Positions 43,208 to 51,516 of a DNA stretch of 59,638 nt are shown here, piece after piece; within the stretch, counting starts at the first letter, position 1; each line of letters starts with the position of its first letter. The DNA comes from JBDRHL01 sp043816955 (lineage in GTDB: Bacteria > Planctomycetota > Phycisphaerae > Sedimentisphaerales > CAYZTY01): NCBI GenBank assembly GCA_043816955.1, contig JBDRHL010000055.1, positions 1 through 59,638 of the forward strand, in the 5' to 3' direction. The position numbers and the translations under genes were made by a program. Below the pieces are notes generated by a model. The model saw only the letters and a list, made by a program, of their open reading frames with translations. It was not told the DNA's origin and searched no databases.

Positions 43208-44902
43208 TCAGCCTTTCAGCAGCTCGAACTCCTCACTGCTCAGGGAATGACGCAGTTTCTGAAGCGCAACAAGCTCAATTTGACGCACCCTCTCCTTGCT
43301 CAGCCCCAGCTCACGCCCGATGACCTTCAGATTCTTGCTTTCCTTTTTGACCCCCGTGCTCAGCAGCCCGAAGTGATTTAATATGATATATTGCTCCCTC
43401 TCGTCAAGATTGTTCTTTATAACGGCAACAAGACTGCTGTGAGCCTTTTCGATCGCCACAATACCAGCCGCACCCGCCGTTCTCATATCCTGCTGGATGC
43501 TGTCCATTTCCAGAGCCGATGTTCTGTCACGCCGAAGAGCCTCCGCCGGAATCTTCCGCGCAAAATCCTTTACAATCGCCCACGAGGCGTAAGTGCTGAA
43601 CCGGAATCCCCGTGTATAGTCAAATTTCTCCACCGCACGCATCAATGACAGATTCCCTTCACTCACAAGATCGGCAAGACTTGCCCCGCCTGTTACATGC
43701 TTGTTCGCTATGCTCACAACCAGCCGCAAATTTGCTTTGATGATACTGTTTTTTACCTCTTCAGCCCGCGAAAGAAAATCTTCAGCCTCCTTAAGCTTTC
43801 GGCTCGTGATTGGTTCGGATTTCATCTTCGTTCGTGCGATGCAGACAAGATACTTCAGAAAATTATACCTGCGGAAAAGATGCAGCTCCTCCGTCCTGTT
43901 CAGAAGGGGGACGTTTTTGATGTTTTCAAGATACTGCGGCAGAGAATCGCTCTGCGGTTCAAGAGGTGAGATGCTTTTCTTCTTCATCACTGTATCGACT
44001 TTCACCGCCTCGGAAAGTATCTTTTCCCTGGCATCCTCACTCAGGAATTCGTCACTGGCAATAAACTCTATTTTGTGCGACAGTAACTGCTTGGCCCTCT
44101 GCTGATTTATGATCCGGTATATGGAACTCTTTGTTCGATAGAACTTAGTGGCTAGTTCATTTACCCCGATGCCTTGCCTGAACATCCGGTAAAGTCTGCC
44201 TGCCTCTTTGCTCGTCACAACCCCAGCCGGCTTCCTGAAAATATGAGTCGAAGGATCCCTTTTCTCGTACCCGATAAGAGTATAACGAATCGTCTCAGGT
44301 ACTCTGTTGAATTCACCAGCCAGTTGCCCTATGACCTTGTGCCGCGACAGATTTGAATTCTGCGCTAGCTCAACCGCATGTTCTATAATCGCCTGCTTGT
44401 CTTTGCTTGTCAGCTTGCTGAAACGCCCAGCCGAATCGATAAGTTGAATGTTCTTATTGATGAACCGATCAACAACCGACTGAGTAAAGCCCAACTGCTT
44501 GCTGCCGTTAGGAAATATGAATTTCCTGGCCACCAGCCCCCGTTTTCGCCAGCGACCTATGGTTTTTGTCGATACTTTCAGCTTCCGGGCAAGCTCTTCG
44601 GTACTGTATATCTTTCCCCTGTAGTCACGCACATTCTCTGCCAGGTTGCTGCTTAGCTTGGTGATAAAAATTTGCAGATCACCTGCCAGATCCGCTCCCC
44701 CTATGATATCAGCGCTCTCAGGCCCTTTAGGCCGGTAACCCGTGATTGAATAGCACACAAACTCGTATGGATACTCTCTGTCAGGCTCCAGCTTGGTAAC
44801 AAGTTCCTCTGCAGCGCCAAGCTGTTTAAGCTGCTGTGACTCAGACAGAAACCTGATCTGCATGAGCAACTGTGCAAGGTTTGGATTCTTTATCGAACGC
44901 AT
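43208..44902 (-). CDS. Sigma-70 family factor with extra N-terminal HTH domain
   Basis: 564 residues from the ATG at 44902 (a TTG at 44950 adds 16). Residues ~110-160 are an excisionase/MerR-like HTH: STEELARKLKVSTKTIGRW, then a wing GSKQLGFTQSVVDRF. A second HTH-like stretch is GIGVNELATKFYRTKSSIYRI. The C-terminal half is a primary-like sigma: LPQYLENIKNVPLLNRTEE (region 1.2), DLVSEGNLSLMRAVEKFDY with FRFSTYASW (region 2) and region 4 LGLSKERVRQIE. Such fusions suggest DNA-binding beyond -10/-35 recognition. Confidence 0.9.
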   Translation of the reverse strand: MRSIKNPNLAQLLMQIRFLSESQQLKQLGAAEELVTKLEPDREYPYEFVCYSITGYRPKGPESADIIGGADLAGDLQIFITKLSSNLAENVRDYRGKIYSTEELARKLKVSTKTIGRWRKRGLVARKFIFPNGSKQLGFTQSVVDRFINKNIQLIDSAGRFSKLTSKDKQAIIEHAVELAQNSNLSRHKVIGQLAGEFNRVPETIRYTLIGYEKRDPSTHIFRKPAGVVTSKEAGRLYRMFRQGIGVNELATKFYRTKSSIYRIINQQRAKQLLSHKIEFIASDEFLSEDAREKILSEAVKVDTVMKKKSISPLEPQSDSLPQYLENIKNVPLLNRTEELHLFRRYNFLKYLVCIARTKMKSEPITSRKLKEAEDFLSRAEEVKNSIIKANLRLVVSIANKHVTGGASLADLVSEGNLSLMRAVEKFDYTRGFRFSTYASWAIVKDFARKIPAEALRRDRTSALEMDSIQQDMRTAGAAGIVAIEKAHSSLVAVIKNNLDEREQYIILNHFGLLSTGVKKESKNLKVIGRELGLSKERVRQIELVALQKLRHSLSSEEFELLKG

Positions 44903-44997
44903 AGTCAACCTGGATACATTATCTGCCCCGAATCCAAAAAAACAAGCCAAACATCCGGAATTTCGCGAAAACCATGTGTCTAAAAAAACATGGGCGC

Positions 44998-45029
44998 AAA
45001 AAAAACAGCGTTTTCACACTGTTTTTTTT
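44998..45029 (-). terminator. Intrinsic terminator after the corrinoid protein gene
   Basis: Arms AAAAAAAACAG and CTGTTTTTTTT form an 11-bp stem with a ten-base loop, ending in T residues in the minus direction, 30 bases past the corrinoid gene stop. The stem is symmetrical and could act on both strands. Confidence 0.7.
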
Positions 45030-45058
45030 GTTTTCACGAAACCGTCCGGAGACAATGC

Positions 45059-45682
45059 TTAATTCATCAGGCTCTTGGCAATATCTACTGCCGAGGCCGC
45101 ATCCGCCGCATAACCGTCTGCACCGATCTTGTCTGCATAGCCCTGTGTAACCGGTGCTCCGCCGATGATAACCTTTGCCTTGACGCCTGCTGCTTTTAAC
45201 GCCTTAATGCTCGATTCCATTGAGGGCATTGTAGTCGTCAGAAGCGCGCTCAAGCCGATTACCATCGGCCCGTTGGCTTTGGCATGCTCCACAAATTTTT
45301 CCGCCGAAACGTCAACACCCACATCTATCACGTTGAATCCTGCACCTTTGAGCATCATCGCTACAAGGTTCTTGCCGATATCGTGCAGGTCGCCCTGTAC
45401 CGTACCGATCATGAATTTGCCCACCGGCTTGACACCCGCTGCGATCAGCTTAGGCTCAAGATGTTCCATCGACATCTTCATCGCACGTGCTGCGATCAGA
45501 ACCTCGGGAATATAAACCTCGTTCTTTTTGAACCGCGCACCAATTACTGCCATGCCGGCAATCAGGCCGTCATTCAGAATAGACGCTGGCGACACCCCCT
45601 CGTCAATCGCTTCCTTTGTGATCTTTACTGCTGTGTTCTGGTCCCCCTTGATAATTGCCTCGCTTAGTGCTTTCAAATCTGC
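45059..45682 (-). CDS. Methyltransferase-type corrinoid protein
   Basis: 207 residues from the ATG at 45682 (GAGGTG seven bases upstream). Residues 1-~85 are the B12-binding cap. Residues ~90-207 are the cobalamin-binding fold with GDLHDIGKNLV (DxHxxG, His is the lower cobalt ligand), GLSALLTTTMPSM and IIGGAPVTQGYADKIGADGY. This is the MtaC/MtbC/MttC group that accepts methyl groups from methanol or methylamines. No cognate methyltransferase is adjacent, so the substrate is unknown. Confidence 0.92.
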   Translation of the reverse strand, partial: ADLKALSEAIIKGDQNTAVKITKEAIDEGVSPASILNDGLIAGMAVIGARFKKNEVYIPEVLIAARAMKMSMEHLEPKLIAAGVKPVGKFMIGTVQGDLHDIGKNLVAMMLKGAGFNVIDVGVDVSAEKFVEHAKANGPMVIGLSALLTTTMPSMESSIKALKAAGVKAKVIIGGAPVTQGYADKIGADGYAADAASAVDIAKSLMN

Positions 45683-45931
45683 CATCTTTATACACCTCAA
45701 TAACCATGTTCTTCAAACTTATTGAATCGCCGCGGAAAGGCGATACCTATACCTCTGGTGGCATATTAAACATCCTTTCCCTCCCGAAAACAAGCCGAAA
45801 CTTGCACTTTTTTGCTGCAACCCCTCATTTCTGCCAGATTATGGCAGAAAAAAGCAGTATTACGATAATTTCCGCCTCTTAAGAGACCGCAAAAAAGCTT
45901 ACACTAAATCGCCCCTGACCAAAACAGCCGG

Positions 45932-48514
45932 CTATACCTTCTCAAACGTAAACCTGTGCGCAACGCCGTCTATCCGGATCCTGTCGCCATCGCCAAACTT
46001 GCCTGCCAGAAGTTCACTGGCAAGTTCATTCTCCAGCCGCTGCTGGATTGTGCGCTTCAAAGGCCGCGCTCCGAAAACAGGATCATAACCTTCGTCCATA
46101 ATCTGTTTCCGCGCCCCATCGGTAAACTCCAGTTTTATACCGCGACCTTCGAGCCTCTCTGCAAGGTAACTCAACTGAATCTCAACAATCTTTACCAGGT
46201 CCTCCTTCCTCAGCATATGGAACACGATTGTCTCGTCGATCCGGTTCAGAAACTCCGGCTTGAAATATTGCTTCAGCGCCTCCTTCACATGCGCCTCTAT
46301 TTCCCAGTCGGCTCCCTCCTCTTCAGTTAGCTTCTGGATCTGCTCGCTTGCAAGATTGCTCGTCATGATCACCACCGTATTCTTGAAATCCATCGTCCTG
46401 CCATGCCCGTCGGTCAGACGACCCTCGTCAAAAATCTGTAACAGCACATTAAACACGTCCCGATGCGCCTTCTCTATTTCATCCAGCAATATCACTGAAT
46501 AAGGCTTTCTGCGCACCGCCTCCGTAAGCCTGCCCCCCTCTTCATAGCCGACATACCCCGGAGGTGCCCCGATGAGCCTCGCCACACTGTGCTGCTCCAT
46601 GAATTCACTCATATCAATGCGAACCATCGCATTGGGATCATTGAATAGAAACTCAGCTAATGCCTTCGAAAGTTCTGTCTTCCCGACGCCCGTAGGCCCC
46701 AGGAACAGAAACGTCCCGATAGGCCTGTTCGGATCACCAAGCCCCGCCCTGTTCCGCCTTACCGCGTTTGATAACGCCTTCACCGCTTCGTCCTGGCCCA
46801 CAACTCGCCTGCGAATCTGCTCTTCCATCTTCATCAGCCTTTCCCGCTCCCCGCTCAGCAGCCTCGCAACAGGAATCCCCGTCCACTTCGACACCACCTG
46901 GGCGATCTGCTCTTCTGTTACTTCGTTGTGGATCAGCTTGCCCTTGTCGGATTTCGCCAGGGCATCCTCTTTTTCATCCAGCTCTTTCTTCAATTCTGCG
47001 ATTGTACCGTATTTCAGCCTGGCCGCACTTTCCAGGTCCCCGCGCCGCTGGGCGCCCTCGAATTCCCTCTGTGCGCCTTCAATTTTCTGGCGAAGCTGCT
47101 TGATTGCGTTAATATCACCCGTTTCACTCTCCCACTGTGATGTTAGCTGCTTATCCTGCTCCTGAAGCTTCTCCAGCTCCTTTTCAATATTCTTCAAACT
47201 CTTGCCGCTCGCCTCGTCACTCTCCTTTTTCAACGCCTCACGCTCAATCTGCAATTGCACAATCTTCCGTCGAATATCGTCCAGGTCAGCCGGCAGCGAA
47301 TCGTTCTCTATCCTCAGCTTCGACGCTGCCTCATCCATGAGATCAATTGCCTTGTCCGGCAGCCACCGGTCCGAGATATACCGGTTCGAAAGTGTCGCTG
47401 CCGCCACAAGCGCAGAATCCGTAATCCGAACGCCGTGATGAGTATCGTACCTGTCTTTCAGCCCCCGAAGAATGGCTATGGTTTCTTCGACGTTAGGCGG
47501 ATCCACCATTATCGGCTGAAACCGCCGCTCCAGAGCTGCATCCTTTTCCACATACTTGCGATACTCATCGATTGTTGTTGCGCCGATACAGCGCAGCTCT
47601 CCCCTTGCCAGTGACGGCTTAAGCAGGTTGCCCGCATCTACCGCCCCTTCAGCCTTACCTGCCCCGACAACCGTATGCAGCTCATCAATGAAAAGGATGA
47701 TCTGGCCCCCTGAAGCCACTACCTCTTTTAACACCGCCTTGAACCGGTCCTCGAACTCGCCCCGAAACTTTGTCCCCGCGATAAGCGCGCCCATATCCAG
47801 CGCGATTATCCTTTTGTTCTTAAGCCCCGTCGGAACATCGCCTGCGATAATTCGCTGAGCAAGCCCTTCTACTATCGCTGTTTTGCCGACGCCAGGCTCA
47901 CCGATCAGAACCGGATTATTCTTCGTCCGCCGGTTAAGAACCTGCATGCACCGGCGAATCTCATCATCCCTTCCGATAACAGGATCAAGCTTCCCTTGCC
48001 GTGCCATCTCCAGCAGGTTAATACCATACCGCTCCAGAGCATTGTACTTGGCCTCTGGAGTCTGGTCGGTGATTCGGGTTTTACCTCGAATCTCCTTCAG
48101 CGTAGTTTCGATCTGCTGGCTGCTTATCGCGTTTAGCTTAAGCACCTCCTTACTCTGACTTTGAACGTGCGCAAGTGAAATAAAAAGATGCTCAACACCC
48201 AGATATTCATCCCCCATCGCATCTGCCCGGTTCTGAGCATCGAGAATTACCTGATTAAATGCCGGGTCAGGCATCAGTGGCCCATCAGTCGATCCTTTTG
48301 GCAAATGAGCGATTTCGCTGGCCGTCATATTCTTTATCTGCTGAACATTTGCACCGATCTTCTGAAGGATTATCATTGCGATCCCACCCTCATCGCTCAA
48401 AATGGCATCAAGCAGGTGCACGGGAGTTACGATGGTGTTAGATAGCGCCATAGCCCGCTGCTGAGCAGTTGCCAAGGCCTCCTGTGCTTTCAATGTAATC
48501 TTGTCGAATTTCAT
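45932..48514 (-). CDS. clpB: ATP-dependent disaggregase ClpB
   Basis: 860 residues, the standard length. It has two N-repeats, then the first AAA+ module (GEPGVGKTAIVEGLA). The coiled-coil M domain spans ~410-525. The second AAA+ module has LGPTGVGKTELSKALAE and MSEFMEQHSVARLIGAPPGY, in parts. There is no ClpP-binding tripeptide loop. It works with DnaK to rescue aggregated proteins. ATG preceded by GAGGA. No CIRCE element seen upstream. Confidence 0.98.
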   Translation of the reverse strand: MKFDKITLKAQEALATAQQRAMALSNTIVTPVHLLDAILSDEGGIAMIILQKIGANVQQIKNMTASEIAHLPKGSTDGPLMPDPAFNQVILDAQNRADAMGDEYLGVEHLFISLAHVQSQSKEVLKLNAISSQQIETTLKEIRGKTRITDQTPEAKYNALERYGINLLEMARQGKLDPVIGRDDEIRRCMQVLNRRTKNNPVLIGEPGVGKTAIVEGLAQRIIAGDVPTGLKNKRIIALDMGALIAGTKFRGEFEDRFKAVLKEVVASGGQIILFIDELHTVVGAGKAEGAVDAGNLLKPSLARGELRCIGATTIDEYRKYVEKDAALERRFQPIMVDPPNVEETIAILRGLKDRYDTHHGVRITDSALVAAATLSNRYISDRWLPDKAIDLMDEAASKLRIENDSLPADLDDIRRKIVQLQIEREALKKESDEASGKSLKNIEKELEKLQEQDKQLTSQWESETGDINAIKQLRQKIEGAQREFEGAQRRGDLESAARLKYGTIAELKKELDEKEDALAKSDKGKLIHNEVTEEQIAQVVSKWTGIPVARLLSGERERLMKMEEQIRRRVVGQDEAVKALSNAVRRNRAGLGDPNRPIGTFLFLGPTGVGKTELSKALAEFLFNDPNAMVRIDMSEFMEQHSVARLIGAPPGYVGYEEGGRLTEAVRRKPYSVILLDEIEKAHRDVFNVLLQIFDEGRLTDGHGRTMDFKNTVVIMTSNLASEQIQKLTEEEGADWEIEAHVKEALKQYFKPEFLNRIDETIVFHMLRKEDLVKIVEIQLSYLAERLEGRGIKLEFTDGARKQIMDEGYDPVFGARPLKRTIQQRLENELASELLAGKFGDGDRIRIDGVAHRFTFEKV

Positions 48515-48571
48515 TCTGCTGTCCTCAATATTAAACCGCTACCAATACGGCAGGGGAAAAATCGCCGTAGG

Positions 48572-48670
48572 CGTAGCCAAAGCTACGTCGAGGACAATTT
48601 TGACCCGACAACGCAGGCATCGGACTTTGCAGCAGGCCGTAATAGAGTGAGTTATTAGGATAGGCTCTAA
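48572..48670. repeat. Hairpin plus dispersed 38-bp repeat, copy 2
   Basis: A perfect hairpin CGTAGC-CAAA-GCTACG (48572-48587) is followed by the 38-bp element (48633-48670) shared with 39592-39629. It lies in the 199-base gap between csrA and clpB, 43 bases past the csrA stop. The layout resembles a REP-type intergenic element. Confidence 0.7.
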
Positions 48671-48713
48671 GCCCTCAAGGGTGTATGGAGACTGACACAA
48701 CACAGGTTCGACG

Positions 48714-48914
48714 TTACTTTTCGCCCTTGCTGATCCCGGCCTTCTCAGCTTTTTCACGCTGAATCGCCTCGTATATTTCTTTCCGGTGTACTCCAATGCT
48801 CTTAGGTGCGGTTATCCCCAGTCGGACTTTGTCGCCCCGTACATCAACAATGGTGACTTCCACGTCATCACCTATCATTATTGACTCGTCTTTTTGTCTG
48901 CTTAACACCAACAT
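48714..48914 (-). CDS. csrA: Carbon storage regulator CsrA
   Basis: 66 residues. MLVLSRQKDESIMIGDDVEV, then VRGDKVRLGITAPKSIGVHRKEIY in parts, gives the RNA-binding strands beta-1 and beta-5. It binds GGA motifs in leaders and blocks or stabilises mRNAs. It lies just upstream of clpB on the same strand. No flagellar gene or fliW is nearby. AAGGA precedes the ATG. Confidence 0.97.
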   Translation of the reverse strand: MLVLSRQKDESIMIGDDVEVTIVDVRGDKVRLGITAPKSIGVHRKEIYEAIQREKAEKAGISKGEK

Positions 48915-49242
48915 ATTGCATTCCTTTTACAATGCTGGATGCTAATTACCTATAATAATTATACGGCTAAGCAAAGTTCTCTGTTTGTCTTATAATAATT
49001 CTTGACCGCATCCTTCGCCTTGCAAAACCGGTTCTTAATAGTTTTATGCAAAGAAGCTACGTACAAATATATTTTCGGCCAAATATGCCGCCCGAACCAC
49101 TTGATTTTTCGATACTTTTCTTACGCACAACCCTCATTATAGGACGTTTCGCACATAACTGGTTTACAATAAAATAGATATGTGAATAATACAACACCGC
49201 AAATCATGCGGAATTTTATCGGTTCAACCCCTCCTGCACAGA
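48915..49242. other. AT-rich intergenic region
   Basis: 328 bases between csrA and the membrane protein gene, both on the minus strand. I see no supported gene. It contains several TATAAT-like words near the csrA end but no well-spaced promoter. Confidence 0.4.
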
Positions 49243-50307
49243 TCAGGTATGCTGCTGTTTGGCACAGACTTCATCAGACCCTGTCCCACTGGCATGTTTG
49301 CGCCAGTATTCATACCGCATTGCCAGCCAGAACCCCAGAAGCGAGCCGAACGCTCCGAATCCTACCATCTGAACAGGAAAAATCGCTCCAACCGCCAGCG
49401 GAAAAAAGCAGGCCGGCCAGTTCTCTGCTAAATGTCGCTGTACTTGACCCTGACCGCAGATCCGCATACCCACAAAAGACACAAAAAAAGTCGCAATTGT
49501 CGGCCAGACATAGCTCAGCCGGAAAAACCTTCGTGTCACAAATCCTGCTGCTGTAAATGCCGTTATCACTGCGAAACTTACCTGCCCAACGCTGGGCTGC
49601 GCAATTACAGAACCAAGTCTCGAATCCTGCATTTTTACATCTTTGGCAAGAATCCCAATGAGGTAATACGCAACGATTGCTGAAACTGCTGTCGCCGCAA
49701 CCATATAAGCTGCCTCCATGCCAAAGCTGCTTTTCTTCCCCGAACTGTTACTTGCTGTAGCGTGACCAAACACCTGTTTTTCCGAAGCACAAGTAACGTC
49801 GCATACTGACCAGAGAACGCCCCAGTTAACCCTCCCTTGCTTAATAAGCCGCCCTATTCGTGCAGAAACACTGTTTCCATGGCCTCCAGATAGTATTTCC
49901 GCTGCAAGTACCGCTGCCTGCCCGACAAGAACCACGCCAATCCAGAAAAGACCTTCCCACTTCAGCGAACCGTAGATTTCCTGCCTGTCTGGTAATGTTG
50001 GGTTAAGTTGCAGCACAGGCCCGACCGTCCCGCAGCACAGCGCATAAATTGACAAACCCACCGGTACCGCTGCAGGAGCAATCTGCAGGCCGTAAGGCCG
50101 CGAGGCATAATAAGCTAGCACTGATGCCCCCGCCGCTAGTACAACCAGAAAAATGCTCTCTCCGGAAGATGGCATATTCCTGTACATCCCAGCAGCCTCG
50201 AACGGCTCAGCAGGGCCTAGCTTGCCAAGCCCAGCCGGCCCGATCATTGCCAACCCGATAACCAGCACAAGCCCTATTCGGATTCTTATTCCCCAGGGTA
50301 GTTCCAT
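49243..50307 (-). CDS. Polytopic membrane protein of unknown function
   Basis: 354 residues with about eight or nine membrane segments, including LVLVIGLAMIGPAG, SIFLVVLAAGASVLAYYAS, GLFWIGVVLVGQAAVL and a C-terminal VGFGAFGSLLGFWLAM. A hydrophilic cytoplasmic-type loop (~155-200) is Ser/Lys-rich. AAGGA precedes the ATG. I do not recognise a family or active-site motif. Confidence 0.7.
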   Translation of the reverse strand: MELPWGIRIRIGLVLVIGLAMIGPAGLGKLGPAEPFEAAGMYRNMPSSGESIFLVVLAAGASVLAYYASRPYGLQIAPAAVPVGLSIYALCCGTVGPVLQLNPTLPDRQEIYGSLKWEGLFWIGVVLVGQAAVLAAEILSGGHGNSVSARIGRLIKQGRVNWGVLWSVCDVTCASEKQVFGHATASNSSGKKSSFGMEAAYMVAATAVSAIVAYYLIGILAKDVKMQDSRLGSVIAQPSVGQVSFAVITAFTAAGFVTRRFFRLSYVWPTIATFFVSFVGMRICGQGQVQRHLAENWPACFFPLAVGAIFPVQMVGFGAFGSLLGFWLAMRYEYWRKHASGTGSDEVCAKQQHT

Positions 50308-51019
50308 AATAATACGTTCCTTTTTATGAAGCTAAATAGGCAGGATAACAACTGACAGCAGATTGGTCAATAAAATAGGGACCGCCCTCAAAAAGTCCCC
50401 CGAAACTCTATCTCCGCCATGCCGCTTTTCGGACCATCAGCGGAGGCATTTGGTCCGATTTCATTCGTGTATTACAGTTCAGCCTTATGCAGCTTCGGGT
50501 GCTGGGATACCAGCGCAGCGGATATATACTCACCTCCCACCGCTTCCTGTCCCCCCCGATCCCGCTTAACAGCTTTTTGCACATGCCGCGCATAACTGTA
50601 TCCTCAATATATGCTTTTCCTCACAGGCTATCGGCGCATCGCCGCCGCCACTTAACCGGCAAATCCATACTTTTCACAGGATTCCATTGATTTTATTGCC
50701 ACCTTCTTCCTATAAAACCCTGCTTAAAAGTAAACCCTGATTACATCCGCGCAAACCGGACAAATCAACCGCGCAAAAATAAAAATCGAAATTACTCCTT
50801 TGAAGCAGCTTGTCAACTTGTCTGCCCATGCGGGAACTTGTCACGTTACCGGGCTTTACCATTTTGGCCATTAGGACTTCGTATTTCGGGTTTGTTTCGT
50901 ATTTCGTATTTCGTGCTTCGAATTTTCGGCATAGTATTTTTCCAGAATTATTCGCACTGTAGTATCAAGATAGGCTCTTAAACCCCCATTGTCAGGAATC
51001 AATGTCTGACGGCTGCTCC
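50308..51019. other. Long intergenic region with TTCGTATTTCG repeats
   Basis: 712 bases between two minus-strand genes. Apart from the doubtful ORF at 50408-50593, no gene is supported. Bases 50879-50929 hold overlapping repeats of GTATTTCG/GTGCTTCG. Bases 50961-50980 hold a third, partial copy of the dispersed repeat, ending GATAGGCTCTTA. Confidence 0.5.
50408..50593 (-). CDS. Possible small basic protein (61 residues)
   Basis: GAGGA lies seven bases before the ATG at 50593, and the product is strongly basic and Cys-containing (MRGMCKKLLSGIGGDRKRW; end PLMVRKAAWRR). No family is recognised. It may be spurious in this GC-rich stretch. It sits 100 bases upstream of the membrane protein gene on the same strand. 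Confidence 0.25.
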   Translation of the reverse strand: MRGMCKKLLSGIGGDRKRWEVSIYPLRWYPSTRSCIRLNCNTRMKSDQMPPLMVRKAAWRR

Positions 51020-51475
51020 TCAGTTGTCCTGCAGGATGTGGTCGTCATATTCTATTTCGAAGCGAAGTTTGTGTTTTGCCTCTTCATGTGCCAGTACCAG
51101 CAGTGTTTTTTGCACTGCATGATCACTCACACCCGCTGCAAGGTCGCTGTAGAGCTTAAATGCCGCCTTTTCTTTTTTCATCGCCACGATTAACGCTTCC
51201 TGGTAATCCATATCGGCCTTCGGTGCTGCCTCGACAAGATAATCGGAAAGCTTCATATCGGACACCTGCTCACTTGAGACAAATGCTTCACCGCGGGTTT
51301 TCATGGCCTGAAGTTTGGCCTTGTGTTGCAGCTCTTCACCGGCGAAATCTTCAAAAACCTTCTTCATCGCCCCTGACGCAGCACGCTCGGCAAGTTCAAG
51401 GTAGAATTCGTTCGATTCCTCTTCGTTCCTGATCGCAAAATCCAGAATCTCATCGATAGATTTGAATTTTTCCAT
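51020..51475 (-). CDS. Rubrerythrin-like ferritin-family diiron protein
   Basis: 151 residues from the ATG at 51475 (GGAG seven bases upstream). Four-helix bundle ligands are evident: RNEEESNEFY, GEELQHKAKLQ, AMKKEKAAFKLY and AHEEAKHKLRFE, giving the two E(x)nExxH pairs. The rubredoxin domain of true rubrerythrins is absent. It probably reduces peroxide or handles iron in an anaerobe. Confidence 0.88.
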   Translation of the reverse strand: MEKFKSIDEILDFAIRNEEESNEFYLELAERAASGAMKKVFEDFAGEELQHKAKLQAMKTRGEAFVSSEQVSDMKLSDYLVEAAPKADMDYQEALIVAMKKEKAAFKLYSDLAAGVSDHAVQKTLLVLAHEEAKHKLRFEIEYDDHILQDN

Positions 51476-51516
51476 CACTTTTCTCCAAAAGCCGCTCGCT
51501 CTAAACTGCTGTATCC

